A program made the translations under genes and the position numbers. Source: an uncultured Prevotella sp. (GTDB lineage Bacteria > Bacteroidota > Bacteroidia > Bacteroidales > Bacteroidaceae). From it: a DNA stretch of 39,107 nucleotides. The notes beneath the pieces were generated by a model, which was given only the letters and a program-made list of their open reading frames with translations, ran no database searches and was not told the origin of the DNA. The stretch spans positions 1 to 39,107 of the forward strand of contig UQTI01000023.1 of the NCBI GenBank assembly GCA_900543975.1, given 5' to 3'. Below, one piece after another: positions 8,401-15,490 of this stretch (within the stretch, counting starts at the first letter, position 1; each line of letters opens with the position of its first letter).

Positions 8401-11077
8401 TGACAGCTACATGAGTGCCGAAGAGTTAGGTAAGTTCTATGATTTCAACCGAGATGGCAACATGGATGTCTGGTATAATAAACGCGACTATGCGGCACTT
8501 AATGATCAGACCAAAGTGCGCCTCAAGGTTCCTGGCGGCAACATGGATTTCGACACCGACGGGAAACTTTATTATCAGAACAGTCATGAGTATTCGATGC
8601 GTGGCTTCGCCGATTTCAACAACGACGGCTATGCCGACGGCTATTTCTTCGATAACGGTTACATGGTCATTGTGAAGGGTAAGCCAATGTCTGAGTGGCC
8701 ATGCACAGAGACAGTGGCCATTCCTGTTGGCCCTGCTTACAGCTACGACATGTTGCTTGATGTCGACAATAACGGATATCTGGACATCCTCTCCACCGGC
8801 AATGTGTGGCTCATGGACAAGGATTTCAAGTACACCAAGATGCAGTCGCCTTTTGGCTTGGATAAAGACGGACATGACCTCGGCTCAGATTATTACGACG
8901 AGTTCCATTGGCAGCCCCTCACCCCAGGCGCTTATCCTAACGGTCTTGCGTCGAGCATTGCCAACGAGGCACCGTCGGTGCCTGCCAACGTGTCGGCACA
9001 GAACACCGCCAATGGTCTGCTGCTGAAGTGGGACGATGCCACCGACGACCGCACGCCATGGGCGCAGATGCGTTACAACGTGAGCCTTAAGGTGAAGGGC
9101 AAGACGGGTGCTGGCGCTTTCGTCCTGTCGCCGATGAACGGTCTGAGCGATGATGCAGCCATCTTGTCGGGGGTCTACTATCGCAAGGCAACACAGCTCA
9201 CCGTGCCTGCCAGCGCCCTGACCGAGGGCACAACCTATGAGGTGCAGGTGCAGGCCATCGACCTTATGGGTGAGCACTCTGCCATGAGTGCGCCCGTGGA
9301 GATAGTGTTCCGCAAGGAGGGCTTCATTTTCGCCAACATGACGAACCTTTATAGCGGCGTTGTGGCAACGCTGTCTTACTCTGGACAGCACAAGCAGAAG
9401 ATAACATGCAATCCTGGCGAGGACGGCACCGTGGTGAACGAAGATGCCGACAAGGGCACGTTTGACGTGAGATGGATGACACCGGGCATGAAGACCGTCA
9501 CTATGAACGTTGACGGCAACACCGTGAAGGCCTTCTTCACCGTTGCCAAGATGCCGTCGCTGCATGTGTTCTTCCCCGAAAAGGTGATGCTTAACAGTGA
9601 GGTTACGGTTAAGGTGCCTGAGGCATTTGTGAGCAAAGGTTTTGAGAACGGTAGGTTCTCTACAGCCAACGGCGACCGCGGCGACAACTTCAGCGTGACA
9701 TACACACCCGGCGACAGCACGGCAACGTTCGTGTTCACCGAAGCAGGACAGGTGCGTGTAAACACCAGCGTGAAGGTGCCCGAAGCGGGAACCTTGTGGG
9801 ACACCTCATCGACAACGGTCGTTGATCAGGTCATGCCTGAGGCAAAGATCGTGAGCGTGGAGGGCGATGGCCGCTACTATCGCGTGAACTGGAGCACAAA
9901 CGTGCCCGACATGGTGGACAAGGTGGAGATTGCCCGTGAGACCAACCGTCTCGGACAGTTTGAGGTGCTTGATGTGGTGCCTGTGGCAAATGCCACATGG
10001 TGCGACCTCACCAGCGACAACCGCATTCAGCCGCAGCGTTACCGCATACGTCTGCTTGCCAACAACGGCGTGCAGACAAGTGGCTGGTCAGAGGCTCACA
10101 ACCCGTTGCATGTAGACATCAACCAGACGGCAGACGGTCGCAGCATCAACCTCATGTGGAACACCTATGAGGGTCTTGACGTGGAGAGCTACGTCATCAT
10201 GCGTGGCACCTCAGCCAACAAGTTGCAGACCATAGCTACCGTGCCCGCATCGCAGCTCAGCTACACCGATGCCGATGCTCCTGAGGGCGTGTGCTATTAT
10301 GCTGTGCGCTTCAACGAGGTGCGTGCTCTGGCACGCGGCGTGATGTGTGTGCAGCAGCTCGACGACAAGGTGCAGTCGAACGTCATCTCATCGGTTGAGG
10401 CTATGCCTACAATCGCCGCCAACGACATAACCATTATTGCCGCAGAGAAGAACGCTGTGCTCAACAACTCACAGTCGGAGCTTCACCTCTCTGCTGTCAT
10501 CCTTCCCGTCTACGCCACCTATAACAAGGTGGGCTGGACCATTGTCAGCGGTGGCGACTATGCCTCGGTGGCTTCAAACGGTCTGCTCACTGCCACGGGT
10601 GGTAAGGGCGATGTTGTGGTGCGTGCCACCACGCTCGATGGCTCTAACCTGAGCGCAGAGATAACTGTCTCATGCGATTATAGCGTGCTTGCCAAGTCGA
10701 TAGGCATCTTCAAGCCTAAGTCGACTGTTAAGGTGGGCGAGAGCATTCAGCTTGAGGCTGTAATCATGCCCCGTAACGTGAGCATGAAGGATGTTAAGTG
10801 GACATCGCTTGACGAAGAGGTGGCAACGGTAGATGCTTCTGGTGTTGTGAAGGGCATCTCTCAGGGCAAGGCTTCCATCGTGGCGAAAACCAACGATGGC
10901 ACCGGGCTTGTTGCTAATGTCACGATTGACGTGGTTGAGCCTACAGGCATCGGTCATGTCGTGCTCGACGGCGATGCCGACATTCAGTATTTCACCGTTG
11001 ACGGCAAGAAGATCGACAAGCCCGTCCGCGGACAGGTTTACATCACGAACAAGGGCGACAAGGTGCTGTATAAGTAG
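5456..11077 (+). CDS. Giant secreted FG-GAP/VCBS repeat protein with Ig-like C-terminus
   Basis: A protein of about 1,873 residues, probably cell-surface or secreted. ATG 5456 gives a normal signal peptide (basic MKTNF...RR, hydrophobic core, VGWAAD); an upstream ATG at 5423 would bury it. At least twelve calcium-loop motifs of the DxDxDG type (for example DINGDG near residue 302, DYNGDG near 425, DFDHDGD near 510, DFNNDGYPD near 902, DVDNNGYLD near 1102) mark FG-GAP/VCBS propeller repeats in two clusters, about 200-640 and 860-1110. Between them lie a fibronectin-like and a PKD-like segment (about 660-845). After about 1170 come fibronectin type III-like and two BIG_2 Ig-like domains (about 1655-1845). 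The last 30 residues (FTVDGKKID...RGQVYI...KVLYK) resemble a type IX secretion sorting tail, an inference. No enzyme domain was recognised; adhesion or glycan binding is plausible. A strong terminator follows. Confidence 0.85.
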   Translation: MKTNFTFKAGSLRRVLLLVVMMSLWQVGWAADSFKKMVRDGVTYYYGVSDHYADKYGQRFTVTDGLHSNENVVKTYTDDAGFEYKITIRDGARSVELTKIPDTEEVRVPEKMHYAGQDVAINALTFNSCGNNVKDIYFGSLLPESFSGKNATVHVSDAQFDAALAFGVKCVRADSRRALNSSLFTFENSSWLEETPTMFYDVDGNGKLDFFKGSFVVRWGSGYKAECFGMTKAVSLDGEELFSYSNTVAKAPYEEEFYGHFAQLSRDGKPYWVDLSGLVYDMSGNLVLDNYRKGNGFAATADINGDGCKEILPTLNDGDGAYNIKRVLADGTFVNDKIYVTSDTTVLGSIDDYTPNSGVITKRTGGSGIPSIGHDMFVKSKENPFFDEITDDNTNNTGSEPRMRLVKESNQLKAMSLPTGELSASDYNGDGLIDLNDGKNIYYNLGGNRFFRSPHKGTVFSTDLTGNGLLDHIDFTNTQTDLYISKPDGSMGEPKTLLKNQAVKKVFFGDFDHDGDVDILFFINSSDYTLFQFYRNDGNGVFRAKDDNVDGLYTAIACNDYDGDGLYEILAYTKYKDPNTGYQKTESCLFKISSKWGVSKVDLPKYFEMAADLDNDGFMEMLSNMGNYTLIDKIPGAVKNTRPEKMSKPSAVAFADAYKLKLSWARGKDKETSSCDLTYELRIGTASGKGDIYYGNANADGTRRVLSDGNMGRALSYMYDMSNLVEGKYYIAIQAVDASGLGGEWSDELVYDHKLSAPVITSMASNVYCTSDTVTLSVQNPVAAAAYEWTIDNGDIIGQNDNASTVKVIFREAGTRKFSVSMMLGGKTTKSDEEKIEVIPSRVATIVAADNEKLIGKNLIDINQDGNAEIEWWPFYERKSDGSYAAIRKTWNSDLRDIRLFADFNNDGYPDILTSEKVLYNGGEGDMSFDGEEVTINGPDYGRALYMMDWNNDGKFALGYENRDLFYVDQKGDFNYSILRSSDSYMSAEELGKFYDFNRDGNMDVWYNKRDYAALNDQTKVRLKVPGGNMDFDTDGKLYYQNSHEYSMRGFADFNNDGYADGYFFDNGYMVIVKGKPMSEWPCTETVAIPVGPAYSYDMLLDVDNNGYLDILSTGNVWLMDKDFKYTKMQSPFGLDKDGHDLGSDYYDEFHWQPLTPGAYPNGLASSIANEAPSVPANVSAQNTANGLLLKWDDATDDRTPWAQMRYNVSLKVKGKTGAGAFVLSPMNGLSDDAAILSGVYYRKATQLTVPASALTEGTTYEVQVQAIDLMGEHSAMSAPVEIVFRKEGFIFANMTNLYSGVVATLSYSGQHKQKITCNPGEDGTVVNEDADKGTFDVRWMTPGMKTVTMNVDGNTVKAFFTVAKMPSLHVFFPEKVMLNSEVTVKVPEAFVSKGFENGRFSTANGDRGDNFSVTYTPGDSTATFVFTEAGQVRVNTSVKVPEAGTLWDTSSTTVVDQVMPEAKIVSVEGDGRYYRVNWSTNVPDMVDKVEIARETNRLGQFEVLDVVPVANATWCDLTSDNRIQPQRYRIRLLANNGVQTSGWSEAHNPLHVDINQTADGRSINLMWNTYEGLDVESYVIMRGTSANKLQTIATVPASQLSYTDADAPEGVCYYAVRFNEVRALARGVMCVQQLDDKVQSNVISSVEAMPTIAANDITIIAAEKNAVLNNSQSELHLSAVILPVYATYNKVGWTIVSGGDYASVASNGLLTATGGKGDVVVRATTLDGSNLSAEITVSCDYSVLAKSIGIFKPKSTVKVGESIQLEAVIMPRNVSMKDVKWTSLDEEVATVDASGVVKGISQGKASIVAKTNDGTGLVANVTIDVVEPTGIGHVVLDGDADIQYFTVDGKKIDKPVRGQVYITNKGDKVLYK

Positions 11078-11161
11078 GAACCTGCGCTGAAGGTGGTGAC
11101 ATAAAGACCTGAGCAGGTGATGTGAACACCACCTTCATGTGCTAACTCTATAATTAAGAAC

Positions 11162-11212
11162 GGTGGGTGAAAAGACGCTATTCGCGTTTTTTCACCCACC
11201 TTCTTTATTTTA
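11162..11212 (+). terminator. Strong terminator after the giant gene
   Basis: A long stem (GGTGGGTGAAAAGACGC against GCGTTTTTTCACCCACC, small loop TATTC) is followed by a T-rich tail. It isolates the downstream toxin-antitoxin and era genes from upstream transcription. Confidence 0.9.
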
Positions 11213-11225
11213 TATACCCCAATTC

Positions 11226-11254
11226 CTTTTATGTGCAGGATTTTCAGTAACTTT
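11226..11254 (+). repeat. 29-bp direct repeat, copy 1 (degenerate promoter copy)
   Basis: Identical over 29 bases to 11299-11327. It ends in TAACTTT followed by T instead of G, so its -7 box is one base off consensus. It lies 73 bases upstream of the functional-looking copy. Confidence 0.8.
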
Positions 11255-11298
11255 TAATAAGTTACGATGTATCATGACAAAAAACAAGGCAAGCTTTT

Positions 11299-11328
11299 CT
11301 TTTATGTGCAGGATTTTCAGTAACTTTG
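11299..11328 (+). promoter_or_regulatory. Toxin-antitoxin promoter within 29-bp direct repeat, copy 2
   Basis: The second 29-bp copy ends in a perfect TAACTTTG -7 box at 11321-11328, placing the transcription start about 28 bases before the antitoxin ATG. The duplicated segment could also be the operator bound by the antitoxin, since antitoxins of this kind usually repress their own promoter; that is an inference. Confidence 0.65.
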
Positions 11329-11362
11329 CATTTGAAATAAATACAATCAAATACAAAATAAT

Positions 11363-11641
11363 ATGAAATCATCAACTTTACGAGTTCCGGCATCCTTCCG
11401 ATTCCAGGCTTCTTTGCTTGATGAGTTGAAGGCAAAGGCAAAGGCCAGCAACCGAAGCCTTAACAATTATGTAGAATGCCTGCTTATGGATATATTGGGC
11501 GTTTCAGACAAGGAAAATGAACTGATTATTACGCCCGAATTGCAAAAAAAAATTGAAAAGGCACGTCATGAACATCAGAATGGAGAAACCCTGATTTTTC
11601 AAAATGCTGATGACGCTATTAAGTGGATGGATTCCTTATGA
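11363..11641 (+). CDS. Antitoxin, ribbon-helix-helix/RelB-like
   Basis: A 92-residue protein with an N-terminal ribbon-helix-helix pattern: a short beta strand (TLRVPASFRF) then a helix and a second helix (SNRSLNNYVECLLMDIL) typical of Arc/MetJ/RelB antitoxins that dimerise and bind DNA. The charged C-terminal half (ELQKKIEKARHEHQNGE to DAIKWMDSL) would be the toxin-binding arm. Its stop overlaps the toxin start in ATGA (11638-11641), so the pair is translationally coupled. It probably represses its own promoter through the duplicated upstream segment. AT content is higher than in the neighbouring housekeeping genes, as often seen in mobile toxin-antitoxin modules. Confidence 0.8.
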   Translation: MKSSTLRVPASFRFQASLLDELKAKAKASNRSLNNYVECLLMDILGVSDKENELIITPELQKKIEKARHEHQNGETLIFQNADDAIKWMDSL

Positions 11642-11913
11642 CATATTCAATAGAATTTTCTAAGAATGCTCAGAAAACCATAGGTAAATGGAAAAAATCT
11701 AATCCTATAGCGTTTAAGAAATTAAAGGAATTAATTCCAGAATTAGCTTCGAATCCAAGAACAGGTAAAGGTCATCCTGAACCTATGAAAGGAGGAGAAA
11801 ACATTACTTATTCGCGACATATTACAGCTCATGACAGAATAATATATGACATTTTTGATGATGAAATACTGGTTTCTGTTGTTGAGGTGGAAGGACATTA
11901 TAACGATAAATAA
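11638..11913 (+). CDS. YoeB-family mRNA interferase toxin
   Basis: A 91-residue RelE/ParE-superfamily toxin closest to Txe/YoeB, which binds the ribosomal A site and cleaves mRNA during translation. YoeB catalytic positions are conserved: Glu48 in GKGHPEPMKG (E46 in E. coli YoeB), Arg67 in HDRIIY (R65), and His87-Tyr88 near the C-terminus (GHY, H83-Y84). All are present, so the toxin is predicted to be active. ATG 11638 is preferred over an in-frame ATG 15 bases earlier because it gives the four-base overlap with the antitoxin and the family N-terminus. The era start codon lies only 16 bases after this stop, with no terminator or promoter between. Confidence 0.88.
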   Translation: MTYSIEFSKNAQKTIGKWKKSNPIAFKKLKELIPELASNPRTGKGHPEPMKGGENITYSRHITAHDRIIYDIFDDEILVSVVEVEGHYNDK

Positions 11914-11929
11914 AAGAAAAATTCTTTAA

Positions 11930-12811
11930 ATGCATAAGGCAGGATTTGTAAACATTGTGGGCAACCCCAACGTGGGAAAGTCTACGCTGATGAACCAGCT
12001 CATAGGCGAGCGCATAAGCATCGCCACATTCAAGGCGCAGACCACGCGCCACCGCATCATGGGCATCGTCAACACCGACGATGCGCAGATTGTTTTTTCT
12101 GACACCCCGGGCGTGCTTAAGCCCAACTATAAGCTTCAGGAGTCGATGCTCGCCTTCTCCGAGTCGGCGCTGCAAGATGCCGACGTGCTGCTCTACGTCA
12201 CCGACGTGGTGGAGAACCCCGAGAAGAACATGGACTTCCTCGACAAGGTGAAGAAGATGACCATCCCCGTGCTGCTGCTCATCAACAAGATCGACATGAG
12301 CGAGCAGAAACAGCTCGGCGACATCGTGGAGAAATGGCACGCGCTGCTTCCCAACGCCGAGATTCTGCCCATATCGGCACAGAACAAGTTTGGCACCGAC
12401 ATCCTGATGAAGCGCATTCAGGAGCTGTTGCCACCGTCGCCCCCTTACTTTGACAAGGATCAGCTCACCGACAAACCAGCTCGCTTCTTCGTGTCGGAGA
12501 TTATACGCGAGAAGATTCTGCTCTACTATGACAAGGAGATTCCTTACTCGGTGGAGGTGCGCGTTGACATGTTCAAGGAGGAGAAGGACAAAATCAACAT
12601 TCACGCCGTGATTTATGTGGAGCGCGACTCGCAGAAGGGCATCATCATCGGCCACCGTGGCGTGGCGCTGAAGAAGATGTCGACAGAGGCACGCAAGACG
12701 CTGGAGAAATTCTTCGGCAAGCATATCTACCTCGAGACGTATGTTAAGGTGGATAAGGACTGGCGTAGCTCGAAACGAGAACTCGACAACTTTGGGTATA
12801 ACCCGGAATAG
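11930..12811 (+). CDS. era: Ribosome-assembly GTPase Era
   Basis: A 293-residue Era, normal length. It binds the 3' end of 16S rRNA and is required for 30S maturation, and it is generally essential. The G domain shows G1 GNPNVGKS (11-18), G3 DTPG (58-61), G4 NKID (119-122) and G5 SAQ (149-151); a KH RNA-binding domain follows with the IIGHRG loop. Era is usually near fabH and der in Bacteroidales; der follows about 440 bases on, but fabH is displaced by an accessory block. There is no promoter signal between the toxin gene and era, so it may be read from the toxin-antitoxin promoter at 11321. Confidence 0.97.
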   Translation: MHKAGFVNIVGNPNVGKSTLMNQLIGERISIATFKAQTTRHRIMGIVNTDDAQIVFSDTPGVLKPNYKLQESMLAFSESALQDADVLLYVTDVVENPEKNMDFLDKVKKMTIPVLLLINKIDMSEQKQLGDIVEKWHALLPNAEILPISAQNKFGTDILMKRIQELLPPSPPYFDKDQLTDKPARFFVSEIIREKILLYYDKEIPYSVEVRVDMFKEEKDKINIHAVIYVERDSQKGIIIGHRGVALKKMSTEARKTLEKFFGKHIYLETYVKVDKDWRSSKRELDNFGYNPE

Positions 12812-13087
12812 AATTTTGAATTTTGAGTTTTGAATTTTGAATTATCGGCTTTGCCGATTTTGAATTGATGAATTTTGAATTATCGGCTTTGCCGATTTTG
12901 AATTGATGAATTTTGAGTTTCAAATTTTGAATTATCGGCTTTGCCGATGTTGAGTTAACGATTTTCGAATTGACAAATCATAATTCTTAAATCTTAATTC
13001 ATAATTCAATAATTCAAAATTGCGCCATGGCGCAATAATTCAAAACTCAAAACTCAAAACTCAAAATTCAAAACTCAAAATTCAAAG
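12812..13087. repeat. Large imperfect palindromic repeat cluster between era and der
   Basis: The left half is made of TTTTGAATT-type words on the plus strand and the right half (about 12975-13087) of the complementary AATTCAAAA-type words, so the spacer can fold back on itself. Embedded in the left half are three copies of GAATTATCGGCTTTGCCGAT (from 12839, 12877 and 12929; the first two belong to a 38-bp unit), each a perfect small hairpin (ATCGGC TTT GCCGAT). A perfect 16-base palindrome TTGCGCCATGGCGCAA lies at 13020-13035. No reading frame of interest is present. Confidence 0.88.
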
Positions 13088-13252
13088 AATATCGCCCTGA
13101 ATGGAAAAGAGGGCACACTCTCGTCGGATGACGAGGGCCAGAGCACGGTCGGCTCCGGCAAATTATTAACTTGGATGCAGAGACCACATCCGGCCCTCCC
13201 CTTTATTATAATATGAGGTGTGGAGGGAAAACAACAGACTGAAAAAACAGAA
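13088..13252 (+). other. Leader region of der with small hairpins
   Basis: This GC-richer stretch after the palindromic cluster holds several short stems: GCCCT/AGGGC (13094-13114), CTCGTC-GGAT-GACGAG (13120-13135) and GGATG/CATCC (about 13173-13192). No good TAnnTTTG promoter and no reading frame was found. It may be a structured 5' leader of der or simply spacer. Confidence 0.4.
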
Positions 13253-14566
13253 ATGGCAAATTTAGTAGCTATTGTTGGCCGTCCGAACGTGGGCAAGTCA
13301 ACACTCTTCAACCGATTGACAAAATCGCGCCGCGCGATCGTTAGCGACACCGCAGGCACCACACGCGACAGACAGTATGGCAAGTGTGAGTGGAACGGAC
13401 GAGAGTTTTCTGTCGTTGACACCGGTGGATGGGTTGTCAACTCAGACGACATCTTTGAGGATGCTATCCGTCGACAGGTGCTCGTTGCCACAGAGGAGGC
13501 TGACCTCGTGCTCTTCCTCGTGGACGTGCAGACAGGCCTGACCGACTGGGATCAGGACGTGGCAACCATTCTTCGCCGCTCAAAGCTCCCCGTTATCCTG
13601 GTGGCCAACAAGACCGACAACAACGACCAGATCTACGATGCCGCCGAGTTTTATGCCCTCGGACTGGGTGACCCTCAGTGCATCAGTTCGGCTACAGGCA
13701 GCGGCACAGGCGACCTGCTCGACCTCGTGCTTGAGAAGCTCCCCGTGACCACCGCCGACGAGACAGAAGACGGCATCCCCCGTTTTGCCGTGGTGGGCCG
13801 TCCGAACGCAGGCAAGAGCAGCATCATCAACGCTTTCATTGGCGAGGACCGCAACATCGTGACCGAGATTGCGGGCACCACACGCGACAGCATCTACACA
13901 CGCTTCGACAAGTTTGGTTTCGACTTCTACCTCGTCGACACCGCCGGCATACGTCGTAAGAACAAGGTGTCGGAAGACCTCGAGTTCTACTCGGTGATGC
14001 GTTCCATCCGTGCCATCGAAAACTCAGACGTTTGCATACTGATGATCGATGCCACACGAGGCATCGAGGCACAGGACATGAACATCTTCCAGCTCATACA
14101 GCGCAACAACAAGTCGCTGGTGGTGGTTGTAAACAAGTGGGACCTTGTAGAGAACAAGGACCAGGCGGTCATCAAGACCTTCGAGAACGCCATACGTCAG
14201 CGCATGGCACCGTTCGTCGATTTCCCCATAGTCTTTGCCTCTGCCCTCACCAAGCAGCGCATCTTCAAGGTGCTGGAGCTTGCAAAGCAGGTTTATCAGA
14301 ACCGCACATCGAAGGTGGGCACAGCCAAGCTCAACGAGGTGATGTTGCCTCTCATCGAGGCTTATCCGCCACCATCGACCAAGGGCAAGTATATCAAGAT
14401 CAAGTATTGCACGCAGATCCCGAACACACAGATTCCTTCGTTCGTGTTCTATGCCAACCTGCCGCAGTATATCAAGGAGCCGTATCGTCGTTTCCTTGAG
14501 AACAAGATCCGCGACAACTGGCCAATGCACGGCTGCCCGATAAACGTGTTTATAAGGCAGAAGTAG
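13253..14566 (+). CDS. der: Ribosome biogenesis GTPase Der (EngA)
   Basis: A 437-residue tandem-GTPase protein that acts in 50S assembly in the cytosol. The first G domain has GRPNVGKS (9-16), DTGG (56-59) and NKTD (119-122); the second has GRPNAGKS (182-189), DTAG (229-232) and NKWD (294-297). A KH-like domain ends the protein with a short basic tail. ATG 13253 gives the standard N-terminus ANLVAIVGRPN; an in-frame ATG 33 bases upstream would add an atypical polar extension. It follows era after a repeat-rich spacer, so its expression may be partly independent of era. Confidence 0.97.
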   Translation: MANLVAIVGRPNVGKSTLFNRLTKSRRAIVSDTAGTTRDRQYGKCEWNGREFSVVDTGGWVVNSDDIFEDAIRRQVLVATEEADLVLFLVDVQTGLTDWDQDVATILRRSKLPVILVANKTDNNDQIYDAAEFYALGLGDPQCISSATGSGTGDLLDLVLEKLPVTTADETEDGIPRFAVVGRPNAGKSSIINAFIGEDRNIVTEIAGTTRDSIYTRFDKFGFDFYLVDTAGIRRKNKVSEDLEFYSVMRSIRAIENSDVCILMIDATRGIEAQDMNIFQLIQRNNKSLVVVVNKWDLVENKDQAVIKTFENAIRQRMAPFVDFPIVFASALTKQRIFKVLELAKQVYQNRTSKVGTAKLNEVMLPLIEAYPPPSTKGKYIKIKYCTQIPNTQIPSFVFYANLPQYIKEPYRRFLENKIRDNWPMHGCPINVFIRQK

Positions 14567-14655
14567 CCCCTTCAGCCCTCCCACCCTCTTCAGCTTCATC
14601 GCTGGGTGAGAGGTGTGCGGCACGGGACATTTTTGACAAAAGATTTTTCTGAATT

Positions 14656-15060
14656 ATGAAACACAGACATTCTGTATTGTTGCTTGTCGTTGCTGCCCTG
14701 TTGCTCTTCGCCTGTGGCGGCAAGACCGACAAGGACCCCTCGGAGATGGTGGGCCGTACGGCAAAGCTCTACTATGACAACCTGCTTCACGGCCACTACG
14801 AAGAGTTTGTGGATGGACATTTCCGTCCCGACTCTATTCCCGCCAGCTACCGTAGCCAGCTCATTGACAACATGCGCATGTATGTCGGTCAGCAGAACGA
14901 TGAGCATCATGGCATACAGGAGGTGCGCATTGTGCGTGCCACCGCCGACACCGCCCGTCATGAAGGCAACGCCTTCCTCATGTTGTGCTTCAAGGACAGC
15001 ACCAAGGAAGAGGTTGTCGTGCCGATGGTGCATGTGGGTGGATTGTGGATGATGAAATGA
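14656..15060 (+). CDS. Small lipoprotein, DUF4878-like
   Basis: A 134-residue secreted protein. A lipoprotein signal peptide is clear (hydrophobic core then LLFAC, lipidated Cys20), followed by a short linker (GGKTDKDPSEM). The remaining roughly 105 residues have the layout of small NTF2-like lipoproteins such as DUF4878 (helical start ending in LYYDNLLHGHYEEFVDG, then strands ending in VVVPMVHVGGLWMMK). Function is unknown; it may scaffold envelope components. It follows der by 89 bases without an obvious promoter and may be co-transcribed. The family assignment is tentative, the lipoprotein call is firm. Confidence 0.75.
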   Translation: MKHRHSVLLLVVAALLLFACGGKTDKDPSEMVGRTAKLYYDNLLHGHYEEFVDGHFRPDSIPASYRSQLIDNMRMYVGQQNDEHHGIQEVRIVRATADTARHEGNAFLMLCFKDSTKEEVVVPMVHVGGLWMMK

Positions 15061-15062
15061 TG

Positions 15063-15255
15063 TTTAACCCAAATCGGTCGTTAGGGCTTGCTTGGATTTT
15101 GGATTTTTAGAAGAATGGATTTTGTTTGGCTTTTAATGAGTAAAAGCGAGCTATTGCGAATTAAAAACAAGCAAAAGACAACTTATAAAAAACAAAAGAC
15201 TGCAAGCAGTTTTAAAATAATACATAAAACGGCCTAATGACCGATTTAGGTTTAA
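15063..15255. repeat. Segment bounded by inverted copies of a dispersed repeat
   Basis: The left end (15063-15086, TTTAACCCAAATCGGTCGTTAGGG-like) is the reverse complement, with a few mismatches, of the right end (15230-15255, CGGCCTAATGACCGATTTAGG then TTTAA). The same motif occurs twice more after mutL (38419-38489). The 143 bases between the ends are AT rich and without a gene. It resembles a small non-autonomous repeat element or MITE, which is an inference. Confidence 0.65.
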
Positions 15256-15260
15256 GATAA

Positions 15261-15312
15261 AAGGCTTGCACCGTTGCGTTTAAAACGCGAGGTGCAAGCC
15301 TTCTTCTTTTAT
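15261..15312 (+). terminator. Terminator after the der-lipoprotein unit
   Basis: A strong stem, AAGGCTTGCACC (15261-15272) against GGTGCAAGCCTT (15291-15302), has a loop region that can itself pair (GCGTTTAAAACGC). It is followed by a T-rich tract. Confidence 0.8.
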
Positions 15313-15366
15313 TGCTCTTTTTGTTATGCCGACATTATGATGTCAGCCTTTTTTACATCTTTACAA

Positions 15367-15422
15367 TTCTTCCTTTTCAATGTTTCTTCCTTCTTGATCT
15401 TTCTTCCTTTTCAATGTTTCTT
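15367..15422. repeat. 22-bp direct repeat in a pyrimidine-rich tract
   Basis: A TTCTTCCTTTTCAATGTTTC-type 22-bp word occurs at 15367-15388 and again at 15401-15422, within a T/C-rich stretch (about 15300-15480) that holds no gene. Confidence 0.7.
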
Positions 15423-15490
15423 GTCTTTTACTTTTTTCAACCTTCTCATTATCTAATCAGATTTTTTTGATTAGGAATAAGAGCAACATT

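Noticed and set aside
15063..15255. Insertion sequence
   Set aside because: Inverted ends are present but the interior encodes no transposase and target-site duplications are not evident; kept only as a repeat segment.
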